Positions 1-9,594 of a stretch of 64,000 nucleotides of DNA are shown piece after piece. Within the stretch, counting starts at the first letter, position 1, and each line of letters opens with the position of its first letter. The notes under the pieces were generated by a model that saw only the letters and a list, made by a program, of their open reading frames with translations, was not told the DNA's origin and did no database searches. The DNA is from Tetragonia tetragonoides (Eukaryota; Streptophyta; Magnoliopsida; Caryophyllales; Aizoaceae), in contig CM076148.1 in the NCBI GenBank assembly GCA_038025085.1, forward strand, positions 16,074,501 through 16,138,500, written 5' to 3'. The translations under genes were made by a program, and so were the position numbers.

Positions 1-158
1 TTTTCGTGTGTCTCTTTTATTCGAAAATCAACGGTTTGTACTTAAAACACAACACGTCTCCCGAAATCTTTTATACTAGTGTTTTCTGATTCTAAACAGC
101 GTTTTAAATAAGGTTACATAAAAATAAAAAAACATTTAAAAAAATGAAGTATAAAAAG

Positions 159-276
159 GGGTGCAACACGAGGACTTCCCAGGAGGTCACCCATCCTAGT
201 ACTATTCTCGCCCAAGCACGCTTAACTGCGGAGTTCTGATGGGATCCGGTGCATTAGTGCTGGTATGATCGCACCC
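159..276 (-). rRNA. 5S rRNA gene, copy 1
   Basis: One difference, nt72 G>A at the edge of the IE element. Its left spacer and gene match copy 58, 20.4 kb away. Confidence 0.95.
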
Positions 277-497
277 ATCATTCTATTGCACAATATTTGT
301 TTTAACCTTGTTCTTACAGCCATTTCTCACTTTTCGTGTGTCTCTTTTATTCGAAAATCAACGGTTTCTACTTAAAACACAACACGTCTCCCGAAATCTT
401 TTATACTAGTGTTTTCTGATTCTAAACAGCGTTTTAAATAAAGCTACATAAAAATTAAAAAAATTAAAAAAAATTAAAAAAATGAAGATTTAAAAAA

Positions 498-615
498 GGG
501 TGCAACACGAGGACTTCCCAAGAGGTCACCCATCCTAGTACTACTCTCGCCCAAGCACGCTTAACTGCGGAGTTCTGATGGGATCCGGTGCATTAGTGCT
601 GGTATGATCGCACCC
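498..615 (-). rRNA. 5S rRNA gene, copy 2
   Basis: One difference, nt95 C>T near the end of the C box. Confidence 0.96.
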
Positions 616-837
616 ATCAATCTATTGCACAATATTTTTTTTAACTTTGTTCTTACAGCCATTTCTCACTTTTCGTGTGTCTCTTTTATTCGAAAATCAG
701 CGGTTTCTACTTAAAACACAACACGTCTCACGAAATCTTTTATACTAGTGTTTTCTGATTTTAAACAGCGTTTTAAATAAGGCTACATAAAAATTAAAAA
801 AATAAAAAAAAATTTTAAAAAATGAACATTTAAAAAA

Positions 838-955
838 GGGTGCAACACGAGGACTTCCCAGGAGGTCAGCCATCCTAGTACTACTCTCGCCCAAGCGCGC
901 TTAACTGCGGAGTTCTAATGGGATCCGGTGCATTAGTGCTGGTATGATCGCACCC
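838..955 (-). rRNA. 5S rRNA gene, copy 3
   Basis: Differences: nt87 G>C (C box), nt59 T>C (A box), nt39 C>T. Confidence 0.95.
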
Positions 956-1176
956 ATCAATCTATTGCACAATATTTGTTTTAACCTTGTTCTTACAGCC
1001 ATTTCTCACTTTTCGTGTGTCTCTTTTACTCGAAAATCAACGGTTTCTACTTAAAACACAACACGTCTCCCGAAATCTTTTATACTAGTGTTTTCTGATT
1101 CTAAACAGCGTTTTAAATAAGGCTACATAAAAATTTAAAAAATTTAAAAAATTTAAAAAAATGAAGATTTAAAAAA

Positions 1177-1287
1177 GGGTGCAACACGAGGACTTCCCAG
1201 GAGGTCACCCATCCTAGTACGCCCAAGCACGCTTAACTGCGGAGTTCTGATGGGATCCGGTGCATTAGTGCTGGTATGATCACACCC
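1177..1287 (-). rRNA. 5S rRNA gene, copy 4, 7-nt internal deletion
   Basis: Only 111 bp: nt68-74 are missing, which removes most of the IE element and brings the A and C boxes 7 nt closer. Also nt6 C>T. Likely defective for TFIIIA-dependent transcription. Confidence 0.9.
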
Positions 1288-1508
1288 ATCAAACTATTGC
1301 ACAATATTTGTTTTAACCTTGTTCTTACAGTCATTTCTCACTTTTCGTGTGTCTCTTTTATTCGAAAATCAACGGTTTGTACTTAAAACACAACACGTCT
1401 CCCGAAATCTTTTATACTAGTGTTTTCTGATTCTAAACAGCGTTTTAAATAAGGCTACATAAAAATTAAAAAAATCAAATAAAATTTAAAAAAATGAAGA
1501 TTTAAAAA

Positions 1509-1626
1509 GGGTGCGACACGAGGACTACCCAGGAGGTCACCCATCCTAGTACTACTCTCGCCCAAGCACGCTTAACTGCGGAGTTCTGATGGGATCCAGT
1601 CCATTAGTGCTGGTATGATCGCAACC
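1509..1626 (-). rRNA. 5S rRNA gene, copy 5
   Basis: Last copy before the foreign segment. Differences: nt112 T>C, nt100 A>T, nt29 C>T, nt26 C>G, nt3 G>T. Its upstream spacer is cut about 27 bp from the gene start, so the TATA-like and GC elements remain but everything further upstream is foreign. Confidence 0.93.
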
Positions 1627-1670
1627 ATCAATCTTTTCCACAATATTTGTTTTAGGATTTTTTGTTCAGA

Positions 1671-1742
1671 ACTACCTTAGAAGGGGTGGGTTTTGTGACT
1701 TACTACCTTAGAAGTTTTTTTTTGTGGGGAACTACCTTAGAA
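1671..1742. repeat. three direct copies of actaccttagaa
   Basis: The 12-bp word actaccttagaa occurs at 1671-1682, 1702-1713 and 1731-1742, about 30 bp apart, with a weaker relative near 1763. The intervening bases are G/T-rich. This could be the end of an unrecognised mobile element or a minisatellite remnant; I cannot assign it. Confidence 0.7.
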
Positions 1743-1777
1743 AGCCAAAAACCTTGTTGACCAGTACCTTTGACCAT

Positions 1778-1811
1778 ATTTTCGGGTATATTTTTCTGAA
1801 ATCCCGAAAAT
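1778..1811. repeat. 9-bp perfect inverted repeat
   Basis: The arms attttcggg (1778-1786) and cccgaaaat (1803-1811) are separated by 16 bp and could form a hairpin. It lies just left of the CACGTG pair. Confidence 0.6.
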
Positions 1812-1814
1812 GCC

Positions 1815-1835
1815 CTCACGTGAGGCGCACGTGAG
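1815..1835. promoter_or_regulatory. paired CACGTG (G-box-like) inverted repeat
   Basis: ctcacgtg and cacgtgag form a perfect inverted repeat around a 5-bp centre, giving two CACGTG cores at 1817-1822 and 1828-1833. CACGTG is the known core for plant bZIP and bHLH factors. With the CT-rich leader and ATG downstream this could be a relic promoter, but that is inference from motif only. Confidence 0.4.
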
Positions 1836-1850
1836 AGCACTTAAATGAAA

Positions 1851-1864
1851 CCCCCCCCCCCCCC
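1851..1864. repeat. 14-C homopolymer
   Basis: An uninterrupted run of 14 C follows ttaaatgaaa and precedes ttttta. It is the only long C run in an otherwise A/T-rich window, and its length may be unreliable in an assembly. Confidence 0.9.
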
Positions 1865-1904
1865 TTTTTATTCAGTTTTAAGCCCTTTTTATTTCTTCTT
1901 CCCT

Positions 1905-1979
1905 ATCTCCATTGAAGGATCTCCATTGATGGCCTCTCCTCAAGTTCTCTCTCATTCTTCTCTTTTGCAAAATTTCTGA
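1905..1979 (+). other. CT-rich leader with short ATG frame, possible captured first exon
   Basis: An 11-bp word atctccattga is repeated at 1905-1915 and 1919-1929, and the second copy overlaps an ATG at 1929 in good plant start context (ATGGCC). The frame encodes 16 residues rich in Ser and Leu, beginning MASPQVLSHSS, then stops at 1977. A pyrimidine-rich leader plus a Met-Ala-Ser start resembles the front of a nuclear gene for an organelle protein, but the frame is too short to prove anything. Confidence 0.25.
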
Positions 1980-2070
1980 ACAAAAAATCCTTTATTCTTT
2001 GACCAGTTGCCCTCAGACCATATATGTTGCTGAAAACATAGCCTTTCTCCTCCTTGGGTAAGGCAAATAA

Positions 2071-3095
2071 AAGCATCACAAAGTAAAATGTTCTCCTACT
2101 CCTGACCGATGGGGCCTGGCTGAGATACTGAAAAATGGTTTAGTTTTTGGTGGTCACTTAGCTTTGATGACTGTCCTGTTTTTCTGGACTGCACATGAGA
2201 CGAATTTCTTCCAGGTATGAAGACTCAAATAGCTAAACAATATCGTGGAATTGGTATAAATCTAATTTGATTTGTTTTTTTTTTTTTGACTTTTTGCTAG
2301 AGTGTTTTTGGAGTGGCAAGGCTTGGGAAAACATCTGATACTAACTACAAAAAGTTTGTATCTTCTGTATATCTTCAAGTTAGCACAAGTAGTCAAGGTC
2401 TTTTATTTGTCACACAGTCTCGAAGATGGCTTCTTACGCATTCCCAAAGATTCTCGCATATTGCGAATTTTGCACTACTCCTTTTCACTTTGTTTCTTCA
2501 ACTGGTAATCACATTGCTCTTGTTTCTTTGTAATTTAATGTTTCCCTTTTGTTGTTTTCACAACATTTGATAACATTGTGACTATACATGTTTTCCATTC
2601 TAAGCAGCTTGCTGTTCTATTCGCTGTCTATGTTGAAAATTCAAGCTGGTTTCCAGTTGAAGGGATTGGCTGGGGCTGGGCCGGTGTCATTTGGCTCTTT
2701 AATGTTATTGCGTTCATACCGCTGGTCATTGTCAAGGTTTTTATGCTCTATGTCAGGCAAAAGGTATGGATCTCATAAAATGTCATTGATTTGGTGCAAT
2801 TGGTCTACTAGTTTTCTTGCTGCGATGTCCCGGTTTTCACTTTATCCTTTTTTGGGTATGGTTGAAGGTTGTCTGTACCAAGAGAAAAGACATTGGAAAG
2901 GGAAATTATGAGCTTCAATGGACTCGTACGCAAAACTCTTGATGGATTCCAACCAGTCATCACAAAAGTTTAGAGCATGTTGCAGAAGAGATTAGACAGA
3001 TTCAGTACACCATTTCTCTATTGTAGTTTGCTAAGAGATTAGACACAAAGATTAAGCAGATATTAGAAGCTTGTGATATTAGAAGCTTGTGATTG
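2071..3095 (+). pseudogene. plasma-membrane H+-ATPase (P3A P-type ATPase) 3' fragment, pseudogene
   Basis: Four exon-like pieces in order match the C-terminal third of plant proton pumps. Piece A, about 2071-2214, gives KVKCSPTPDRWGLAEI and a membrane stretch ending FFWTAHETNFF (family RVKPSPTPDSWKL...FFWAAHKTDFF). Piece B, 2301-2504, has VYLQVSTSSQGLLFVTQSRR. Piece C, 2608-2763, has the hallmark GIGWGWAGVIWL. Piece D, from about 2868, has KRKDIGKGNYELQW, matching the start of the regulatory tail. Pieces A-C are bounded by GT...AG (2215-2300, 2505-2607), with a further GT at 2764. Decay: the phosphorylation and nucleotide-binding domains are absent, piece D hits TGA at 2940 where a 2-bp loss shifts the frame (homology resumes as TLDGFQP in the next frame, then TAG at 2971), and only faint tail similarity follows. 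An intact pump is about 950 residues. Captured or transposed gene fragment; no function expected. Confidence 0.85.
3062..3093. repeat. 16-bp perfect tandem duplication at right edge of insert
   Basis: attagaagcttgtgat occurs twice back to back, ending 4 bp before the 5S sequence resumes. A short tandem copy right at a junction is typical of end-joining repair with slippage. Confidence 0.9.
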
Positions 3096-3097
3096 AG

Positions 3098-3176
3098 AGT
3101 ACTACTCTCGCCCATGCACGCTTCACTGCGGAGTTCTAATGGGATCCGGTGCATTAGTGCTGGTATGATCGCACCC
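3098..3176 (-). rRNA. 5S rRNA gene, copy 6, 3'-truncated
   Basis: Keeps nt1-79 and loses the C box and 3' third at the junction with the foreign segment. Differences: nt62 T>A, nt53 T>G, nt39 C>T; the first two tie it to copies 14 and 20. Pseudogene. Confidence 0.92.
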
Positions 3177-3399
3177 ATCAATCTATTGCACGATATTTGT
3201 TTTAACCTTGTTCTTACAGCCATTTCTCACTTTTCGGGTGTCTCTTTTATTCGAAAATCAACGGTTTCTACCTAAAACACAACACGTCTCCCGAAATCTT
3301 TTATACTAGTGTTTTCTGATTCTAAACAACGTTTTAAATAAGGGTACATAAAAATAAAAAAAATAAAATAAAAAATTAAAAAAATGACGATTTAAAAAG

Positions 3400-3517
3400 G
3401 GATGCAACACGAGGACTTCCCAGGAGGTCACCCATCCTACTACTACTCTCGCCCAAGCACGCTTAACTGCGGAGTTCTGATGGGATCTGGTGCATTAGTG
3501 CTGGTATGATCGCACCC
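3400..3517 (-). rRNA. 5S rRNA gene, copy 7
   Basis: Differences: nt116 C>T, nt78 C>G, nt30 G>A. Same haplotype as copies 15 and 21. Confidence 0.95.
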
Positions 3518-3739
3518 ATCAATCTATTGCACAATATTGGTTTTAACCTTGTTCTTACAGCCATTTCTCACTTTTCGTGTGTCTCTTTTATTCGAAAATC
3601 AACGGTTTCTACTTAAAACACAACACGTCTCCCGAAATCTTTTATACTAGTGTTTTCTGATTCTAAACAGCGTTTTAAATAAGGCTACATAAAAATTAAA
3701 AAAATAAAAAAAAATTTAAAAAAATGAAGATTTAAAAAA

Positions 3740-3857
3740 GGGTGCAACACGAGGACTTCCCAGGAGGTCACCGATCCTAGTACTACTCTCGCCCAAGCAC
3801 GCTTAACTGCGGAGTTCTAATGGGATCCGGTGCATTAGTGCTGGTATGATCGCACCC
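3740..3857 (-). rRNA. 5S rRNA gene, copy 8
   Basis: Differences: nt85 G>C (C box), nt39 C>T. Confidence 0.95.
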
Positions 3858-4069
3858 ATCAAACTATTGCACAATATTTGTTTTAACCTTGTTCTTACAG
3901 TCATTTCTCACTTTTCGTGTGTCTCTTTTATTCGAAAATCAACGGTTTCTACATAAAACACAACACGTCTCCCGAAATCTTTTATATTAGTGTTTTCTGA
4001 TTCTAAACAGCGTTTTAAATAAGGCTACATAAAAATAAAAAAACATTTAAAAAAATGAAGTATAAAAAG

Positions 4070-4187
4070 GGGTGCAACACGAGGACTTCCCAGGAGGTCA
4101 CCCATCCTAGTACTACTCTCGCTGAAGCACGCTTAACTACGGAGTTCTGATGGGATCCGGTGCATTAGTGCTGGTATGATCGCACCC
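4070..4187 (-). rRNA. 5S rRNA gene, copy 9
   Basis: Differences: nt65 G>A, nt64 G>C, nt49 C>T, clustered at the A box. Confidence 0.95.
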
Positions 4188-4408
4188 ATCAATCTATTGC
4201 ACAATATTTGTTTTAACCTTGTTCTTACAGCCATTTCTCACTTTTCGTGTGTCTCTTTTATTCGAAAATCAACGGTTTCTACTTAAAACACAACACGTCT
4301 CCCGAAATCATTTATACTAGTGTTTTCTGATTCTAAACAGCGTTTTAAATAAGGCTACATAAAAATTAAAAAAATAAAAAAAAATTAAAAAAATGAAGAT
4401 TTAAAAAA

Positions 4409-4526
4409 GGGTGCAACACGAGGACTTCCCAGGAGGTCATCGATCCTAGTACTACTCTCGCCCAAGCACGCTTAACTGCGGAGTTCTAATGGGATCCGGT
4501 GCATTAGTGCTGGTATGATCGCACCC
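4409..4526 (-). rRNA. 5S rRNA gene, copy 10
   Basis: Differences: nt87 G>A and nt85 G>C (C box), nt39 C>T. Confidence 0.95.
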
Positions 4527-4747
4527 ATCAATCTATTGCACAATATTTGTTTTAACCTTGTTCTTACAGCCATTTCTCACTTTTCGTGTGTCTCTTTTAT
4601 TCGAAAATCAACGGTTTCTACTTAAAACACAACACGTCTCCCGAAATATTTTATACTAGTGTTTTCTGTTTCTAAACAGCGTTTTAAATAATGCTACATA
4701 AAAATTAAAAAAATAAAAAAAATTTAAAAAAATGAAGATTTAAAAAA

Positions 4748-4865
4748 GGGTGCAACACGAGGACTTCCCAGGAGGTCACCCATCCTAGTACTACTCTCGC
4801 CCAAGCACGCATAACTGCGGAGTTCTGATGGGATCCGGTGCATTAGTGCTAGTATGATCGCACCC
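4748..4865 (-). rRNA. 5S rRNA gene, copy 11
   Basis: Differences: nt55 A>T (A box), nt15 C>T. The nt55 change removes an in-frame TAA and opens a meaningless 62-codon frame. Confidence 0.95.
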
Positions 4866-5077
4866 ATCAAACTATTGCACAATACTTGTTTTAACCTTGT
4901 TCTTACAGTCATTTCTCACTTTTCGTGTGTCTCTTTTATTCGAAAATCAACGGTAGGTACTTAAAACACAACACGTCTCCCGAAATCTTTTATTCTAGTG
5001 TTTTCTGATTCTAAACAGCGTTTTAAATAAGGCTACATAAAAATAAAAAAACATTTAAAAAAATGAAGTATAAAAAG

Positions 5078-5195
5078 GGGTGCAACACGAGGACTTCCCA
5101 GGAGGTCACCCATCCTAGTACTACGCTCGCCCGAGCACGCTTAACTGCGTAGTTCTGATGGGATCCGGTGCATTAGTGCTGGTTTGATCGCACTC
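5078..5195 (-). rRNA. 5S rRNA gene, copy 12
   Basis: Differences: nt71 A>C, nt63 T>C, nt46 C>A, nt12 T>A, nt2 G>A. Sister of copy 25. Confidence 0.94.
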
Positions 5196-5418
5196 ATCAA
5201 TCTTTTCCACAATATTTCTTTTAACCTTGTTCTTACAGCCATTTCTCACTTTTCGTGTGTCTCTTTTATTCGAAAATCAACGGTTTCTACTTAAAACACA
5301 ACACGTCTCCCGAAATCTTTTATACTAGTGTTTTCTGATTCTAAACAACATTTTAAATAAGGGTACATAAAAATAAAAAAAATAAAGTAAAAATTTTAAA
5401 AAATGAAGATTTAAAAAG

Positions 5419-5536
5419 GGATGCAACACGTGGACTTCCCAGGAGGTCACCCATCCTAGTAATACTCTCGCCCAAGCACGCTTAGCTGCGGAGTTCTGAT
5501 GGGATCCGGTGCATTAGTGCTGGTATGATCGCACCC
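5419..5536 (-). rRNA. 5S rRNA gene, copy 13
   Basis: Differences: nt116 C>T, nt106 T>A, nt75 G>T, nt52 T>C. Sister of copy 26. Confidence 0.94.
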
Positions 5537-5757
5537 ATCAATCTATTGCACAATATTTGTTTTAACCTTGTTCTTACAGCCATTTCTCACTTTTCGTGTG
5601 TCTCTTTTATTCGAAAATCAACGGTTTCTACTTAAAACACAACACGTAACCCGAAATCTTTTATACTAGTGTTTTCTGATTCTAAACAGCGTTTTAAATA
5701 AGGCTACATAAAAATTAAAAAAATAAAAAAAATTTAAAAAAATGAAGATTTAAAAAA

Positions 5758-5875
5758 GGGTGCAACACGAGGACTTCCCAGGAGGTCACCCATCCTACTA
5801 CTACTCTCGCCCATGCACGCTTCACTGCGGAGTTCTGATGGGATCCGGTGCATTAGTGCTGGTATGATCGCACCC
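5758..5875 (-). rRNA. 5S rRNA gene, copy 14
   Basis: Differences: nt78 C>G, nt62 T>A, nt53 T>G. Sister of copy 20, six units away. Confidence 0.95.
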
Positions 5876-6098
5876 ATCAATCTATTGCACAATATTTGTT
5901 TTACCCATGTTCTTACAGCCATTTCTCACTTTTCGGGTGTCTCTTTTATTCGAAAATCAACGGTTTCTACTTAAAACACAACACGTCTCCCGAAATCTTT
6001 TATACTAGTGTTTTCTGATTCTAAACAACGTTTTAAATAAGGGTACATAAAAATAAAAAAAATAAAATAAAAAATTAAAAAAATGACGATTTAAAAAG

Positions 6099-6216
6099 GG
6101 ATGCAACACGAGGACTTCCCAGGAGGTCACCCATCCTACTACTACTCTCGCCCAAGCACGCTTAACTGCGGAGTTCTGATGGGATCTGGTGCATTAGTGC
6201 TGGTATGATCGCACCC
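6099..6216 (-). rRNA. 5S rRNA gene, copy 15
   Basis: Differences: nt116 C>T, nt78 C>G, nt30 G>A, as in copies 7 and 21. Confidence 0.95.
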
Positions 6217-6437
6217 ATCAATCTATTGCAAAATATTGGTTTTAACCTTGTTCTTACAGCCATTTCTCACTTTTCGTGTGTCTCTTTTATTCGAAAATCA
6301 ACGGTTTCTACTTAAAACACAACACGTCTCCCGAAATCTTTTATACTAGTGTTTTCTGATTCTAAACAGCGTTTTAAATAAGGCTACATAAAAATTAAAA
6401 AAATAAAAAAAATTTAAAAAAATGAAGATTTAAAAAA

Positions 6438-6555
6438 GGGTGCAACACGAGGACTTCCCAGGAGGTCACCGATCCTAGTACTACTCTCGCCCAAGCACGC
6501 TTAACTGCGGAGTTCTAATGGGATCCGGTGCATTAATGCTGGTATGATCGCACCC
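6438..6555 (-). rRNA. 5S rRNA gene, copy 16
   Basis: Differences: nt85 G>C, nt39 C>T, nt20 C>T. Confidence 0.95.
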
Positions 6556-6776
6556 ATCAAACTATTGCACAATATTTGTTTTAACCTTTTTCTTACAGTC
6601 ATTTCTCACTTTTCGTGTGTCTCTTTTATTCGAAAATCAACGGTTTGTACTTAAAACACAACACGTCTCCCGAAATCTTTTATACTAGTGTTTTCTGATT
6701 CTAAACAGCGTTTTAAATAAGGCTACATAAAAATTAAAAAAATAAAAAAAATTTAAAAAAATGAAGATTTAAAAAA

Positions 6777-6894
6777 GGGTGCAACACGAGGACTTCCAAG
6801 GAGGTCACCCATCCTAGTACTACTCTCGCCCAAGCACGCTTAACTGCGGAGTTCTGATGGGATACAGTGCATTAGTGCTGGAATGATCGCACCC
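6777..6894 (-). rRNA. 5S rRNA gene, copy 17
   Basis: Differences: nt97 G>T, nt31 G>T, nt29 C>T, nt13 A>T. Confidence 0.95.
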
Positions 6895-7116
6895 ATCAAT
6901 CTATTGCACAATATTTGTTTTAACCTTGTTCTTACAGCCATTTCTCACTTTTCGTGTGTCTCTTTTATTCGAAAATCAACGGTTTCTACTTAAAACACAA
7001 CACGTCTCCCGAAATCTTTTATACTAGTGTTTTCTGATTCTAACCAGCGTTTTAAATAAGGCTACATAAAAATTAAAAAAAATAAAAAAAATTTAAAAAA
7101 ATGAAGATTTAAAAAA

Positions 7117-7234
7117 GGCTGCAACACGAGGACTTCCCAGGAGGTCACCCATCCTAGTACTACTCTCGCCCAAGCACGCTTAACTGCGGAGTTCTAATGG
7201 GATCCGGTGCATTAGTGCTGGTATGATCGCACCC
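7117..7234 (-). rRNA. 5S rRNA gene, copy 18
   Basis: Differences: nt116 C>G, nt39 C>T. Confidence 0.95.
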
Positions 7235-7446
7235 ATCAAACTATTGTACAATATTTGTTTTAACCTTGTTCTTACAGTCATTTCTCACTTTTCGCGTGTC
7301 TCTTTTATTCGAAAATCAACGGATTGTACTTAAAACACAACACGTCTCCCGAAATCTTTTATACTAGTGTTTTCTGATTCTAAACAGCGTTTTAAATAGG
7401 GCTACATAAAAATAAAAAAACATTTAAAAAAATGAAGTATAAAAAG

Positions 7447-7564
7447 GGGTGCAACACAAGGACTTCCCAGGAGGTCACCCATCCTAGTACTACTCTCGCC
7501 CAAGCACGCTTAGCAGCGGAGTTCTGATGGGATCCGGTGCATTAGTGCTGTTATGATCGCACCC
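7447..7564 (-). rRNA. 5S rRNA gene, copy 19
   Basis: Differences: nt107 C>T, nt52 T>C, nt50 A>T, nt14 C>A. Confidence 0.95.
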
Positions 7565-7785
7565 ATCAATCTATTGCACAATATTTGTTTTAACCTTGTT
7601 CTTACAGCCATTTCTCACTTTTCGTGTGTCTCTTTTATTCGAAAATCAACGGTTTCTACTTAAAACACAACACGTAACCCGAAATCTTTTATACTAGTGT
7701 TTTCTGATTCTAAACAGCGTTTTAAATAAGGCAACATAAAAATTAAAAAAGTAAAAAAAATTCAAAAAAATGAAGATTTAAAAAA

Positions 7786-7903
7786 GGGTGCAACACGAGG
7801 ACTTCCCAGGAGGTCACCCATCCTAGTACTACTCTCGCCCATGCACGCTTCACTGCGGAGTTCTGATGGGATCCGGTGCATTAGTGCTGGTATGATCGCA
7901 CCC
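7786..7903 (-). rRNA. 5S rRNA gene, copy 20
   Basis: Differences: nt62 T>A, nt53 T>G, both in the A box. Confidence 0.95.
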
Positions 7904-8128
7904 ATCAATCTATTGCACAATATTTGTTTTAACCTTGTTCTTACAGCCATTTCTCACTTTTCGTGTGTCTCTTTTATTCGAAAATCAACGGTTTCTACTT
8001 AAAACACAACACGTCTCCCGAAATCTTTTATACTAGTGTTTTCTGATTCTAAACAACGTTTTAAATAAGGGTACATAAAAAAAAAATTTAAAAAAAATAA
8101 AAAATTAAAAAAATGACGATTTAAAAAG

Positions 8129-8246
8129 GGATGCAACACGAGGACTTCCCAGGAGGTCACCCATCCTACTACTACTCTCGCCCAAGCACGCTTAACTGCG
8201 GAGTTCTGATGGGATCTGGTGCATTAGTGCTGGTATGATCGCACCC
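8129..8246 (-). rRNA. 5S rRNA gene, copy 21
   Basis: Differences: nt116 C>T, nt78 C>G, nt30 G>A. Confidence 0.95.
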
Positions 8247-8467
8247 ATCAATCTATTGCACAATATTGGTTTTAACCTTGTTCTTACAGCCATTTCTCAC
8301 TTTTCGTGTGTCTCTTTTATTCGAAAATCAACGGTTTCTACTTAAAACACAACACGTCTCCCGAAATCTTTTATACTAGTGTTTTCTGATTCTAAACAGC
8401 GTTTTAAATAAAGCTAGATAAAAATTAAAAAAATAAAAAAAATTTAAAAAAATGAAGATTTAAAAAA

Positions 8468-8585
8468 GGGTGCAACACGAGGACTTCCCAGGAGGTCACC
8501 GATCCTAGTACTACTCTCGCCCAAGCACGCTTAACTGCGGAGTTCTAATGGGATCCAGTGCATTAATGCTGGTATGATCGTACCC
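8468..8585 (-). rRNA. 5S rRNA gene, copy 22
   Basis: Differences: nt85 G>C, nt39 C>T, nt29 C>T, nt20 C>T, nt5 G>A. Confidence 0.94.
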
Positions 8586-8806
8586 ATCAAACTATTGCAC
8601 AATATTTGTTTTAACCTTGTTCTTACAGTCATTTCTCACTTTTCGTGTGTCTCTTTTATTCGAAAATCAACGGTTTGTACTTAAAACACAACACGTCTCC
8701 CGAAATCTTTTATACTAGTGTTTTCTGATTCTAAACAGCGTTTTAAATAAGGCTACATAAAAATTAAAAAAATAAAAAAAATTTAAAAAAATGAAGATTT
8801 AAAAAA

Positions 8807-8924
8807 GGGTGCAACACGAGGACTTCCAAGGAGGTCACCCATCCTAGTACTACTCTCGCCCAAGCACGCTTAACTTCGGAGTTCTGATGGGATACAGTGC
8901 ATTAGTGCTGGTATGATCGCACCC
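8807..8924 (-). rRNA. 5S rRNA gene, copy 23
   Basis: Differences: nt97 G>T, nt49 C>A, nt31 G>T, nt29 C>T. Sister of copy 17. Confidence 0.95.
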
Positions 8925-9146
8925 ATCAATCTATTGCACAATATTTGTTTTAACCTTGTTCTTACAGCCATTTCTCACTTTTCGTGTGTCTCTTTTATTC
9001 GAAAATCAACGGTTTCTACTTAAAACACAACACGTCTCCCGAAATCTTTTATACTAGTGTTTTCTGATTCTAACCAGCGTTTTAAATAAGGCTACATAAA
9101 AATTAATAAAAATAAAAAAAAATTTAAAAAATGAAGATTTAAAAAA

Positions 9147-9264
9147 GGGTGCAACACGAGGACTTCCCAGGAGGTCACCCATCCTAGTACTACTCTCGCC
9201 CAAGCACGCTTAACTGCGGAGTTCTGATGGGATCCGGTGCATTAGTGCTAGTATGATCGCACCC
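9147..9264 (-). rRNA. 5S rRNA gene, copy 24
   Basis: One difference, nt15 C>T. Confidence 0.96.
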
Positions 9265-9476
9265 ATCAAACTATTGCACAATACTTGTTTTCACCTTGTT
9301 CTTACAGTCATTTCTCACTTTTCGTGTGTCTCTTTTATTCGAAAATCAACGGTTTGTACTTAAAACACAACACGTCTCCCGAAATCTTTTATACTAGTGT
9401 TTTCTGATTCTAAACAGCGTTTTAAATAAGGCTACATAAAAATAAAAAAACATTTAAAAAAATGAAGTATAAAAAG

Positions 9477-9594
9477 GGGTGCAACACGAGGACTTCCCAG
9501 GAGGTCACCCATCCTAGTACTACTCTCGCCCGAGCACGCTTAACTGCGTAGTTCTGATGGGATCCGGTGCATTAGTGCTGGTTTGATCGCACTC
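9477..9594 (-). rRNA. 5S rRNA gene, copy 25
   Basis: Differences: nt63 T>C, nt46 C>A, nt12 T>A, nt2 G>A; repeats copy 12 at a 13-unit distance. Confidence 0.94.

Larger units (their letters stand above)
1..1653 (-). repeat. 5S rDNA tandem array, left block
   Basis: Head-to-tail 5S units, copies 1-5, on the minus strand. Each unit reads (RNA sense) gene, short T-run, long A/T-rich tract, a conserved spacer core of roughly 170 bp that includes TTTCGAATAAAAGAGACACA, then the upstream promoter. Positions 1-158 are spacer of a unit that begins outside the window. The block stops inside the spacer upstream of copy 5, at about 1653, where foreign DNA begins. Confidence 0.97.
1654..3097. other. foreign segment interrupting the 5S array
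   Basis: The left edge cuts the spacer upstream of copy 5 just after its ttgtttta word; the right edge enters the middle of 5S copy 6 at nt79. The two edges are therefore at different places in the repeat unit, so the segment replaced array sequence or sits at a rearrangement junction, and no target-site duplication is visible. No terminal inverted repeats, LTRs or transposase could be seen. It holds direct repeats, a C tract and inverted repeats on the left, then the H+-ATPase remnant. Confidence 0.85.

Noticed and set aside
2302..2911. Plus-strand short frames in the insert taken as independent small genes
   Set aside because: They are exon readings of one decayed H+-ATPase tail plus out-of-frame shadows running into the introns.
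1654..3097. Complete transposon with terminal repeats
   Set aside because: I found no matching ends, no target-site duplication and no transposase; only short internal repeats are visible.
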